Shown: positions 37,962 through 46,899 of the stretch, piece after piece
How positions within the stretch are numbered: position 1 is the stretch's first letter
Layout of the letters: every line of letters begins with the position of its first letter
Position numbers and translations under genes: made by a program
Assembly (NCBI GenBank): GCA_004154925.1
Contig: QJNS01000039.1
Span: 340,266-404,265, forward strand
Reading direction: 5' to 3'
DNA length: 64,000 nucleotides
Origin: Monosporascus cannonballus
Lineage: Eukaryota; Ascomycota; Sordariomycetes; Xylariales
The notes under the pieces: model-generated
What the model was told of the DNA's origin: nothing
What the model saw: the letters and a program-made list of their open reading frames with translations, nothing else
The model's database searches: none

Positions 37962-38240
37962 ATGGACAAGATCAATAACGCCGCCAAATACGTCGCTGAC
38001 TCTGTTAAGGGCGCCACCAGCACCGCATCCAAGGAGTCCAACAAGTCGGTTGCCAAGGACAACAATGCCAGCCTCGGCACTCGGTAAGTTACCTTCGTGC
38101 TCGACTAGTTTGTCTTCGTTCCGTGTTTCTAACAATGCTACTACAGTGCCTCTGCCGCCAAGGATGCCGTGGGCGACAAGGTTGATGAGCAGAAGCACGA
38201 CACCTCGGCCGATGTCAACAAGGAGGCTGCCAAGCACTAG
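37962..38240 (+). CDS. grg-1: grg-1/ccg-1-like small stress and glucose-repressible protein
   Basis: Two exons, 37962-38083 and 38147-38240, joined over a 63-nt intron (GTAAGT donor, CTAAC branch at about 38129-38133, CTACAG acceptor), give a 71-residue protein. It begins MDKINNAAKYVADSVKGA and ends DVNKEAAKH, and is rich in Ala, Lys, Asp and Ser with no hydrophobic core. Length, start, LGTR junction and C-terminus match the Neurospora glucose-repressible/clock-controlled protein GRG-1 (CCG-1) as I know it. The family is abundant in conidia and starved or stressed hyphae; its biochemical role is unknown, though the composition recalls hydrophilic LEA-like proteins. The ATG has a good context (tcaaaATGg) and a TATA-like box lies upstream. 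It looks intact and shows no decay. Confidence 0.92.
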
Positions 38241-38927
38241 ACTGTCTCTGGCGACCACCCACGACCTGGACAATGACGGGATATGAATGATGGCGTTTGG
38301 AGGAAGAGTTTAATTTGTTCTGAGGTTTGGCATGATGGAATGACTCGCTGAGAGGATCCTGAGCACGCTTACATGCCCATAAGATAGCCTTAGAATTGAG
38401 CTGCTCTCGCCAAGCATCACTGTGGTTTCACCTGTGCATTGACAAATTAACTGCCTATGCTACATGTGTTCGTGTTGCTGTTTGCTTTTATTTCAAACCT
38501 GGCCTGGAGATGGTCGCAAAACAACAATTGACCCAATTAGCGAAGAATTGGACCAATCTTGATGGTTCTGGCTTCTTATATTGCAAGTGAGTGCAACTCC
38601 CCCCCTCCCCTGGGCCAATGTGATGGCTATCTAACATAACCGTCTTAAAGCTTTCACTGCAGGCGTCTTGGCACATTGCCCTTTTCGGAACTTATCAAAG
38701 ACAGCTTCCTAGCCCCCCACGACCCACCAGCGCACGGACCTACCCCAGTTCTCCACTCAATTTCAGGGAGCTTCAGATTTCTCTTACTGCTAACACCAAA
38801 CCGTCGACATCCGGGATTGAAGAGAATCAGGCAAGGTCCCCTAGATAAGGCATCGAGAATCGACCGCACATCTTTATCAACGTGTGGAAATCTTCAAACA
38901 CAGGTCCAAGAATCAACAAGCAAAAGG
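38241..38927. other. Intergenic region, terminator side of grg-1-like and promoter side of the EBP-like gene
   Basis: About 690 bp between two genes on the same strand. It contains short open frames (for example 38396-38590) without domains or an intact start. A CT-rich stretch around 38700-38860 may be the promoter or leader of the next gene. Confidence 0.4.
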
Positions 38928-39873
38928 ATGGCATCCTCGTCATCGTCATCGTCGTCCCTCGTGGATAGCCTACCACCGGACCTCTTCGACCGGACAACGC
39001 TGGTCTCGCTCGCGTCGACGGTGGCGATCCTGGCGGTTGCGTACGGCGCGTCGCTGGTGGCGCTCGGCCGCTCGGCGCCCTGCGGCCACCGCGCGCTGTT
39101 CGTCTGGCACGCCTTCGACGCCCTGATCCACTTCTGCCTCGAGGGCAGCTTCCTCTACCACTGCTTCTTCTCCTGGCTGCCCGTCTCTGCCGTCCCCAAT
39201 CCGCTCGCCCTCGCGCCCACGCCGCACAACTACCTCGGCCACGCCGGGCCTCCCCGCGCCTACGGGCCCCAGGCCGGCGGCGACGACCCCTTCGCCCGCC
39301 TCTGGATGGTGTATGCCAAGGCCGATAGGCGGTGGGCGGGTGCCGACTTGGTATGTTCTGCTTCTCTCTCTCTCTCTCTCTCTTTTTTTTTTTTTTTTTT
39401 CGCCTTACTTTTGGCCTTACTTTTGGCCTTCCTCCTCCATTTTCGCGGGCTAGCTGGGCAGCTAGCTACTGTCCTTGGTTCCAAAAATCTATTTTGCGAA
39501 TCCCCGTGCTAATCTACCGGCCCGCTTTATACAGTCCGTCATCAGCCTCGAGCTCCTGACCGTGTTCGTCGCCGGGCCCCTGGCCTGCCTCATCTGCTAC
39601 GGCCTCGCGAAGAGGGACCCCCGCACCAACATCCTGATGATCGTCGTCGCCACCATGGAGCTGTACGGCGGCTTCATCACCTTCTGCCCGGAGTGGCTGA
39701 CGGCCAACCACAACCTCGACACCAGCAATTTCATGTACAAGTGGGTGTACCTGGTCTTTTTCAACATGCTCTGGGTGTTCATCCCCCTCTATGTCATGTG
39801 GGTCGCGGTTCGCGATATCAATGATGCCTTCGCCGTGAGACAGAGGGCTTCCGCGTCGAGGAAGACGAGATAG
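38928..39873 (+). CDS. EBP/EXPERA-family membrane protein (sterol isomerase-like)
   Basis: Exons 38928-39350 and 39535-39873 splice in phase 0 over a 184-nt intron (GTATGT donor, ACAG acceptor) to give 253 residues. After a Ser-rich start come about four or five hydrophobic segments, at about 25-47, 60-85, 142-165, 173-192 and 209-233. Family residues are in place: H68 and E72 in IHFCLEG, D133 in YAKADRRW (family YAKGDSRY), and E147 in SLELLT. These correspond to the His and acidic residues needed by emopamil-binding protein, the delta8-delta7 sterol isomerase of the ER. Fungi normally use the unrelated Erg2 for that step, so this paralogue could act on another sterol or terpenoid, or in sterol binding. 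ATG 38928 is the first ATG in frame before the conserved part. The gene looks intact. Confidence 0.85.
39362..39400 (+). repeat. (TC)n followed by poly-T in the EBP-like intron
   Basis: About ten TC units followed by an uninterrupted run of roughly 19 T. It sits near the donor side, far from the acceptor, so it is not the normal polypyrimidine tract. Such tracts vary in length between strains. Confidence 0.85.
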
Positions 39874-40489
39874 GACAATGACGTTATCGTCGCTGGCTCG
39901 AGGACGTGTTCTTTTTCCACCGGGTTGGAGTGTTTCGCTGTATTACGTTTCTTCATATTACATGCGGATGGGCACATGCCGGTGTGCTTTTCTTCTCGCG
40001 CAGTTTCAACTCATACCCCCTATCATTATCTTCCATTAGGCTCAAATGGCAGATTGTCACTGTTTCTGTAGACGTGTTGCCCGTATGGGTTCAATGAATT
40101 GGCGTACGATTGTAGTGAGTTAAGAGTCCTTATCATTTCAGTCTAGCGTTGCACAGAAGATCAAGGTAATACTGAGTTCTGTGTCTCGATAAAAAGATAC
40201 GCCGGAATGTTACGGTCACTTCTCGGATACCTGTGCAGCATGACTGGAACGTCAACGTATTTCTTATAGTTTACTTGATGCGTGATGTTTGGCATCTCCA
40301 GCAAGCCGGGAGGCCGCCTACAGCGATATAATTATATACATCCATGACCTTATGAACCCCTCCCATCTAATCCTCACACCCTCCGACACCCCACCTCTAT
40401 GAGCCCCGAGACCAGTCTACGTCCTGCTCCGAAGTTGATGAACGCCCTTCTTCGAATCGAGCAGGATGCATAGCCAACGCGTTGGCAGT
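39874..40489. other. Intergenic region between convergent genes
   Basis: About 615 bp holding the 3' ends of the EBP-like gene (plus) and the unknown gene at 40490 (minus). I see no further gene or repeat. Confidence 0.4.
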
Positions 40490-41167
40490 CTAGGGGTACT
40501 GTGCAGCCCTTCCCATGGTAAAAGTGGTGAGCACCTTGCCGGCGAAGCTTTGCCGCTGGCTCGTCGAGTAGCAGACGCGCAGGTGGTCGACGTAGCCCCT
40601 GCGGCGCACGAGCTCGAGCTGCCGCTCGAATGCCCCCGGCGTCGACCCGAGCAGGTCCGTGGCCCCCAGCCCGACGTCCCGCCACACGACGCGCACGCTC
40701 GTCACCATGAGCCCCTCCGAGTTCATCGCGACCCGCCTCACGGTGTGGTGCTCCCGGTGGAACGCCTTCGCCGCGTCCCGGAAGACCTGCAGCATCGGTG
40801 GTGGTGGTGGCACCGGCGGGTTCGCCGCCGGCGTGTTCGTCTTCGTGTTCATCGGCGTGAGCGGCGTCATCTGCGGGTCGGCGTCCGAAGGGCCGTCGAA
40901 TGCCGACATCAGCGGGTTCCTCGTCCTGCTGGTCCTCGACGTAGACGCCGATGCCGCGATGGCGCCCGGGTCGCCGTGGCGGATCTCGGCGGCGGCGGGC
41001 ACGTCCCGCGGCTCGTGGCTGCCCCTGATCGCGCGCATGTCGATCGCGTCCACGCCGCTGTTGTTCATCACTGGACCGGCGGAGCTCTTGCCGCGTATGG
41101 TGCCGCCTGTGCTGTCGACGCTCACGAATTGCACCAGGAAGATGTCCTTGCTGTCGTCGGCGGACAT
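40490..41167 (-). CDS. Pro-rich protein of unknown function
   Basis: From ATG 41167 the frame encodes 225 residues. The same frame stays open upstream to 41611, but that part is of lower GC, reads like random sequence and has no typical fungal start, so I take the ATG that opens the GC-rich part (MSADDSKDIFLVQFVSVD). Residues 1-30 form a possible beta-strand pair. Residues 50-115 are low-complexity and rich in Ala, Ser, Thr and Pro. PPVPPPPP at 117-124 could bind SH3, WW or profilin-type partners, which is only inference. Residues 125-200 look helical and charged. The last 20 residues may be intron read-through, since an AAG/GTGCTC donor-like site occurs there. It may contain a further 3' exon. 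I do not recognise the family. Confidence 0.5.
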   Translation of the reverse strand: MSADDSKDIFLVQFVSVDSTGGTIRGKSSAGPVMNNSGVDAIDMRAIRGSHEPRDVPAAAEIRHGDPGAIAASASTSRTSRTRNPLMSAFDGPSDADPQMTPLTPMNTKTNTPAANPPVPPPPPMLQVFRDAAKAFHREHHTVRRVAMNSEGLMVTSVRVVWRDVGLGATDLLGSTPGAFERQLELVRRRGYVDHLRVCYSTSQRQSFAGKVLTTFTMGRAAQYP

Positions 41168-41876
41168 GGTTGGCAGTTTCTCAACTGGACTGGGGGATGG
41201 GGTGGGTATTCGAAAGGTATTTGAAAGGTGATTTTCCGAAGGACAGTCAAGGATCTGGGTGGACTTGACGAAATACCGTCTGTGGGAAGATGTACGTTGT
41301 TGGGTGCAAGGGTAGACAGAAGAGGCTGCTGAGTAGAGTATGGTATGTGGTGGGAGGAGAACAGACTCTAAGACAGCGAGGCTTTCTTGTCCCCCTGGGC
41401 CCTCGTGTCTTGCTCGGTTCTCCGTCGACGTTACGATACAAGTATCACCTGATTTGGAGTTCCTTGGGAAATGCTCATAGAATGCTCTTTTGCGGGCAAG
41501 TTGAAACGGATGCAGAAGCAAAGTTGCTGAGAGCTCAAGTCGGGGGATAACTGAATTGGTTTGTGAATGTTTACATGGGTGTATCTCCGGAGAACGATAA
41601 TCAGACATCAAAACAAAAACATGTAGTCAGACCGCGAGGGCATCCTTCTGGATTGCGAAGAAGCTATCTGTCAGGGCAGGTGCTAATTAATGCCCGCCGG
41701 ATACCTATCCATATCTTCTGGGAGGTCTCCGCCCGCTATTCCCTTTCCTTCCTATCACGAACAATAACAACACGCCTCCTCCGTGTCCTCGTCCAATCCG
41801 TGACACCTTCCTATCCATGACGCCTTCCAATCCGTCACGCCTATTTGCTAGCTTATAGTAAGGAACGTCCCACTCC
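41168..41876. other. Intergenic region upstream of the Pro-rich gene
   Basis: About 700 bp between two minus-strand genes. Short frames on both strands have no domain content. Nothing else recognised. Confidence 0.4.
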
Positions 41877-43284
41877 CTACTGATATTCCGAGTTCGAATA
41901 ACCCTCTCCAGCGGGGTTGGTGGAAGGGCCATTGTAGCTCTCCGGCGCAGGAGCAGGTTGATAGTGCGAGGCAGATCGCAGCCCAGGGAATAGAATTGAC
42001 TCCGGGTCCTCCTCGTGAACGGGGTAAGTGAGATCGTAATCGTACATACTGGAGTTCTCGTACGGTTGCGTAATGGGCAACTCAAAAGTAGGCACCGTGG
42101 CCTTCAGTTGCTCACCGTTGAGGAGGGGCGAATGGATAGCGTTGAAGGGGTCATACAGCTGTGCAGACGTATGGCCGACAGTTGCCGTTTCCTGTCGCTG
42201 CTCGGCATCTTGGACGGGGTAATGGGCGACATCAGATGTAATAGCGCATTGTTGGGTATTCTGCATGTCGTCCGCCGATGGCATGGTCTGCGGCTGCTGA
42301 CTGTGAGAAAGGGGCGAATACATAGCGTTGAGAGTGGCACAATGTCGCGTAATCGCAGTGTCGACCATAGCTTCTACTTCCCGGTCCTGCTCTCCGTCGT
42401 CACTGGGGTTATAGGCGACATTGGTCGCATCGTATTGTAGAGAATTCAGGATGTCGTCCGCCGATGCCATTATCGGCAGTTGCTCGCCGTAAGCAAGGGG
42501 CGTATAATTACCGTTGAAAGTGCTATCGGTATATTGCTGCGCAATCGGAGCTTGGCTGACAGCAGTCATCTCCCGTCGCTGCTCACCGCTCTGCTCGCCG
42601 TCTTGGCCGGCGGTATAGACGACATTAGGTGTAGTAGGATCTTGTTGGGCAGTCGGGACGCCGTCTGCCGATGTTGTCATCTGCGAGTAGTCCACACGGC
42701 TACCGGGACCGGGAGGATTGTGGGCTCCCCCCAGAGAACCAGTCTGCTGCGCTCTCGGGCTATCAGCTATCTGTCGCGGGGGGCAGACCTGGTCGTAGAG
42801 CCGCGATCTAATGAAGGCGTTGCGGAAGACTTTCTGTTCCGCGGCGCTGCTGTCTCGCAACATATGCAGGAGCGTGTGTTCCGAGTCGGGGGCCCGGCGA
42901 TTGCTAAGCAGACCGATGACGTATTGTTCGAAGCCGGGCTCAACCCGCACGAGGGCACCCAAAATGCGCTCGGCGGCAGTTCCGGCGCCGGCTATGGGAC
43001 CTCGTTTCAGTGAGTGGCGGATGGTAACGCACTCCCAGTTGGAAGCCTTGCATCTATCGCACGGTCTCCCGCCTGTGCATACCCGATGGTCCTTATAGCA
43101 CTTATCGCAGGACTGCTTGGGTCAACATCAATAGTCCATGGGCATATTAAATATTTTACGCTAATAGAATGTCACTAACCTTGGCGGTGTTGGGGGTTCC
43201 CTTCTTGGGTCCAGGCGTGCGCTTCTTTGGCGGCTCCAGGGGGGGTTCCCCGGATGGTCCGTATGACACGAAGTTGTAGTCCAT
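41877..43284 (-). CDS. Zn(II)2Cys6 (Gal4-type) transcription factor with internal protein repeats
   Basis: Exon 1 (43284-43180) and exon 2 (43112-41877) join over a 67-nt intron (GTTAGT donor, CAG acceptor) in phase 0, giving 446 residues. Residues 18-30 are a basic nuclear-signal-like stretch (PPKKRTPGPKKGT). Cysteines C37, C40, C47, C53, C56 and C63 have the exact C-x2-C-x6-C-x5-C-x2-C-x6-C spacing, with the usual K/R-rich loop and CDRCKA. After a helical stretch (about 76-145) come roughly 65-residue degenerate repeats at 183-251, 252-313 and 314-376, plus a partial one from 377. Each begins near SADD, contains GEQ and Y(S/T)PL, and is Gln, Pro and Ser rich, as in activation regions. There is no fungal middle-homology domain, so the protein is short for the class. 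No ATG lies upstream of 43284 in frame; earlier candidate starts are TTG or GTG. A minisatellite lies 87 bp upstream. Confidence 0.85.
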
Positions 43285-43370
43285 CGCGGGATAGTTGCAA
43301 TCTGAATAGCTGGTAGGGAAACAAGAGATGCCTAACAAAGGGTTGCCAGTGGCTCGCAAGTCTCACGTGC

Positions 43371-43860
43371 TCGACAAGTCGCGAAAACGTAACGGTCTTA
43401 AGTCTGGAGCTTTCAGCAAGTTGCGGAAATGTGGGAAGCGCGGTACTTTTGAGTCCTGAGCCTTCGGCGAGCTACAGAGACATAATAGTCTTAAGTTTCG
43501 CTTATACGACGAGTTGCGAAGATGTGATGGTCTTGAGCCTTGCGTATATGTCTAGTTGCGGAGACGCAATGGTCTTCAGTCTTGCATAGTCGACGAGTTG
43601 CAGAAATGTGAAAAGTGTAATGCCCTTATGTTTGGTGTAATTGGTGGGTTCCGGAAACGGGGGAGTGTGGTTATTTTCAGTCTCGCGCATTCGAGGAGTT
43701 GCGGGAAACGTGGAAAGTAAGATGCTAGTAAGCCCTGCGTGTCCGGCGAGTTAAGGAAAACCAGAAAGGGTGATGATTTTGAGTCCCGCGTGGTTGACGA
43801 GTTACGACAACTTGGGAAGCGTGGTGTTCACGAGTTACGGAAACGTGGTCTTGGTAGGCA
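43371..43860. repeat. Degenerate minisatellite, about 11 units, in the promoter of the Zn2Cys6 gene
   Basis: A core close to GACGAGTTGCGGAAACGTG recurs at about 43373, 43415, 43466, 43508, 43549, 43592, 43643, 43693, 43745, 43796 and 43829. Spacing falls into two classes, about 41-43 bp and about 50-52 bp; the longer unit has an extra gggaagcg-like insert. Between cores a second motif, ggtcttgagtcttgcgta-like, repeats. The units are read on the plus strand, opposite to the gene whose ATG is at 43284. Each good unit has one CGG triplet, the half-site type used by Zn2Cys6 proteins; binding is speculation. Short frames across the array (43502-43690 and 43739-43942) are by-products of the repeat. 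Confidence 0.8.
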
Positions 43861-44134
43861 TAGGAGAAGCTCGAGACTATTTATCTGTGATATGGGGAGA
43901 AAAGGTGAAGTCACAAATTCCGAGCTTTGCTTTGGGTGTTGATTAGGCTCACGGGGGAGGAAGCTCAGTGCAAAAAGTTCTGGTCATTGTGCATTGTTGA
44001 CATTGCCGAGGATACTTCGGACGCCAAACAAATCTAGCTTGTTCCTAGTATATTCATCTTTCACTACATGCCGCACGAATGCGTTTCCAGTGTACGTGCC
44101 ATATGTCAAGACTTTCAATAGCGTCTTCGTCACA

Positions 44135-44425
44135 TTAACGGGAAGTCTCACGCGCGTCTGCAACCTCGCCCCCTTCTTCACCGTCCCCCTGCGGACGCAC
44201 GCCGCCTCCCCCCTCCGCTTGGAACGAGGATGCCAACGCGGAGCGGGTCCTATGACCCGCCCAGCTAATGAGAGTCTTAACCAGCACCAGCAGAGGGCAA
44301 TAATGACCACCATTCAAAACATAGACGCCAAGGTAAAGCAGGATGCCCAGACGAATGACGTTGACAATGATACCAGCATAATTTCTGCAGAGGGGTCCCA
44401 ATTCACGCCATTCTCGCATTAGCAT
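44135..44425 (-). CDS. Small putative membrane protein, unknown
   Basis: From ATG 44425 a 96-residue frame begins MLMREWRELG, followed by one strongly hydrophobic segment at about 18-38 (GIIVNVIRLGILLYLGVYVL). A second hydrophobic stretch follows (LLVLVKTLI). The tail is Gly/Glu-rich and hydrophilic (EGGGGVRPQGDGEEGGE). It could be a single- or two-pass membrane peptide, but the GC-rich 3' half is open in several frames on both strands (43984-44313 minus, 43994-44422 plus). Reality is therefore uncertain and no family is recognised. Confidence 0.3.
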   Translation of the reverse strand: MLMREWRELGPLCRNYAGIIVNVIRLGILLYLGVYVLNGGHYCPLLVLVKTLISWAGHRTRSALASSFQAEGGGGVRPQGDGEEGGEVADARETSR

Positions 44426-44636
44426 CCAGGTCTACTGTCAGAAAAATGGCGAAATGCAGAGTGAAAGGCAGAAGAAGGAGCCTAGCAGGTGGTTCGTAGT
44501 ATGGGTAGCAAATAGATGACCATTGACACCTGCCTCTCTCTAACTACTCGGGGCGAAGCCCCCCTATACACAAACCAGACCCTCACTGGTGGGGTACTGG
44601 GCACCAGAAATGGGGTCGCACCTTGGCACCTGACAT

Positions 44637-45293
44637 CTACTGCCTCTTCGGCACAATCTCAGCAAGTGGTGAGTCAGGGTTAGCGTCCGCGAACCACTGG
44701 AGATATGTTCTGATCTTCTCTTCGCCTTCTTCCTGAGCCAGAATTTCGCAGAAGCACTTGATGTTGGCTTCGAGATCGGCGTATCTCTTCTCGAGATGTG
44801 CGTACTTCGACGACTGCAGTCCGTCAAAAGTGTCATCGCACATATTAGCATTGCCAACAGTGTCACTAACAACAAACCCTGACGCCACGTCGCTCTGTGG
44901 GCGGATGTCACCTTGCTGGTTTCCCTTGGTGCTGTTTGGTGGGGGGGGATGCGGGTGCTGATACTGAGCCTGATGGCTTTGCGCGGTGGGGTTTTTCTTT
45001 GGATGATACTCGGGGTCAAAATTCCTACCTTTGTACCTGGGATTGGGGTTGTCGTGAACTGGGGCACAATTCTGGTAGCCAGGGTGACTGCTGCGGTTCT
45101 GGTAGTTGCTGCGTCCACGACTGTGACCTCCGCGAGGAGTGCCACGGTTAACATTTCCATTGTTAACATTTCCACTATTCCCACCTCGGTTGTTTCTAGC
45201 GTACGAGTTCGAGTTGTTGGATTGTTGACCCTCGTAACTTTCCAGCAGACCTTGGAGGGCCTGATTCTGCTTGCTAGGGCCCCAGAGCGTCAT
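44637..45293 (-). CDS. Asn/Gly/Pro-rich disordered protein with C-terminal coiled coil
   Basis: ATG 45293 opens a 218-residue frame ending at TAG 44637. Residues 20-70 are rich in Asn, Gly and Arg (RGG-like: NRGGNSG, RGTPRGGHSRGR). Residues 70-135 are Pro, His and Gln rich (HPHPPPPNS), so the first 140 residues are likely disordered. From about 160 the sequence becomes a regular charged helix (KYAHLEKRYADLEANIKCF) and ends with EEKIRTYLQWFADANPD. The RGG-type region suggests RNA binding or condensation, which is inference; I do not recognise the family. The start (MTLWGPSKQNQALQGLL) is plausible but an upstream exon is possible. The gene shows no RIP-like damage. Confidence 0.5.
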   Translation of the reverse strand: MTLWGPSKQNQALQGLLESYEGQQSNNSNSYARNNRGGNSGNVNNGNVNRGTPRGGHSRGRSNYQNRSSHPGYQNCAPVHDNPNPRYKGRNFDPEYHPKKNPTAQSHQAQYQHPHPPPPNSTKGNQQGDIRPQSDVASGFVVSDTVGNANMCDDTFDGLQSSKYAHLEKRYADLEANIKCFCEILAQEEGEEKIRTYLQWFADANPDSPLAEIVPKRQ

Positions 45294-45888
45294 GATAAAT
45301 GTTCTATGATAGGTTTAACTAGTTTTTGATACGGGCGGTATCGTAGATGTAGTGATGGCCAGTGAGATGATATTCCCCGGAGTAATTATGGTATGGTTCG
45401 ACCTATATCTTATATTCTGTTGTGATCATTGCATTGGGTAAGTAAAGAACAAGGCGCTGTTTTCTTTGAACCCGGCAAGAGACTGAACAGTTGAAAGCTA
45501 TTGTCTCAAATCAATAGCTGAAAGAAAGAGAACACCCCTGTTCAGTAACGGGTGGTAGTCCGGTAAACGACTTGAAACGATACTTGTCCTAGGTATTGAA
45601 TTGATGAATAGGAGCATCGACTCTAGGTGTTATTAAGGCGTTTTAGAACACGGCGCCTCCTCTGACCTGTCACTTTATTGGATAGTGTTTTGCTAAATCA
45701 ATATTGCTGTATTGTTACGAGAGAGGAAGATCATCCAAATTCTGCTTTTCGTCACTTGTACAATTGCACATATGGGGGCCTTTATCCGCGCAAAGTTAGG
45801 GGAGCAATAAGATAACCAAGGCGATAATTCTGATTCCCAAACTTGTGCTTTACGGAACGCCGGGATCGACACGACAAAGTGAGCTACC
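45294..45888. other. Intergenic region without recognised features
   Basis: About 600 bp of ordinary composition. Only short frames without domains are seen. Confidence 0.35.
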
Positions 45889-46016
45889 ATGTCTGGTATA
45901 CTTGAAGTCCCAGTTGAGCTTCTGTTGAACATTCAAGAAGCTTCAAGATGACCCAAGCTATAATTACGTACCCGACTTGGAAAGCCTTGCCCTTAGCTGC
46001 CGTGACATGACTACAA
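45889..46016 (+). pseudogene. F-box-like protein relic, frameshifted
   Basis: ATG 45889 begins MSGILEVPVELLLNIQEAS, which has the start of a fungal F-box (LP.ELLL.I). The frame hits TGA at 45949-45951, but shifting by one base at about 45946 continues sensibly: DDPSYNYVPDLESLALSCRD, the usual F-box ending with L..LSLTCR. A stop then follows at about 46013. One frameshift plus a later stop in a 40-residue span, with nothing readable after it, indicates a dead fragment. F-box proteins serve as substrate receptors of SCF ubiquitin ligases. The match is to the family pattern, not to a particular gene. Confidence 0.5.
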
Positions 46017-46211
46017 GCTAGGAGATTTGGTAGCGGCCAATGCCATTATACTCGGGCACGAAACTCAAGCTCACCATAACCCATTTCCGTTTCCAAAGCT
46101 GAGCTGGTCACCAGCTGCCGGTGCTAAGCGATGGCTGAGGAGCCGGGGGTTTGGGCTGAGGTAGGTTAAGCCTGGGCTAAGGTGCCTGAATAGGCCTACC
46201 TTTGGGATCGC

Positions 46212-46326
46212 TGTGGGAACGTAGCTCCTATGAAGCTGCGGCTGGCAACCGACCAGGCGCCGACTCACCTACTAGTATAAATAATTATCTGGCAGCTAGT
46301 TAACATTGTCAGATGGAAGTTATTTA
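46212..46326 (+). repeat. Left part of a family-3 gypsy LTR, split by a DNA transposon
   Basis: From tgtgggaacgtagctcc it aligns with the LTRs of gypsy element 3 through 'ctactagtataaat' and 'cagatggaagttattta'. It is interrupted at 46326 by the Harbinger-type element and resumes at 49879. The left part shows almost no decay. Confidence 0.85.
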
Positions 46327-46352
46327 GGGCGTGTTCGGGGCACTTCAACAAC
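46327..46352 (+). repeat. Left terminal inverted repeat of the Harbinger-type element
   Basis: GGGCGTGTTCGGGGCACTTC followed by AACAAC. It pairs with 49850-49875 and starts directly after TTA. Confidence 0.85.
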
Positions 46353-46899
46353 CCGTATTTGTGGGGAATCAACATCATCTTCAGCAATCCGTTCGTGTCC
46401 ATTAATATTAGCATTCCCACTTTTTTTCTGCTGAAAATTGCTGATTTTCTTGGCGGGCTTGGACGAATCATATTTAATCAGTATGTTGATTTTCCCTTAC
46501 TTCAACTTTAGCAGCTCTTAAGGTGTTAAAACTGCTAATAAATAACGTATAAACTGTGTTAGGAACCTTGCCTTAACTTTAAGTTATCCTTTTAGCTATA
46601 TATTTTGATAACGTTATAAACCTAAACCTCCGTAATTATTATTTTATAATTTCGTAATAGAACTTAATATTTTTCGCAATTAAGAATTATGGTGGTAATA
46701 CGAAATATGCAAAAAACGCGCCGTTTTTAACGGAAACAATTAATTACTTTTATTATTATTTTCGTAATTATTAATTTTAATTTTTAACGCCGTATGAAAA
46801 TATATATTAATAATTTAACAAATATTATATATATATTTGGGATATTATATTTAGTTAATAATCGTTTTCGAAAAATTATAAGGATAAAAAAATACGTAT

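Noticed and set aside
38676..39512. 278-codon plus frame covering the EBP-like gene
   Set aside because: It starts at TTG, adds an unconserved leader and reads into the intron. The spliced 253-residue model with ATG 38928 restores the family motifs.
40659..41231. 190- and 252-codon plus frames opposite the Pro-rich gene
   Set aside because: They are antisense shadows of a GC-rich coding region.
41168..41611. N-terminal extension of the Pro-rich gene to 373 residues
   Set aside because: The extension has no fungal-type start context, lower GC and no compositional continuity; ATG 41167 fits better.
43156..43359. Longer N-terminus for the Zn2Cys6 protein (residues before MDYNFVSYG)
   Set aside because: The upstream start is a TTG codon; the first ATG is 43284, and the extra residues lie next to the minisatellite.
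43371..43860. CRISPR array
   Set aside because: Repeats are degenerate, there are no unique spacers of constant length, and the genome is eukaryotic.
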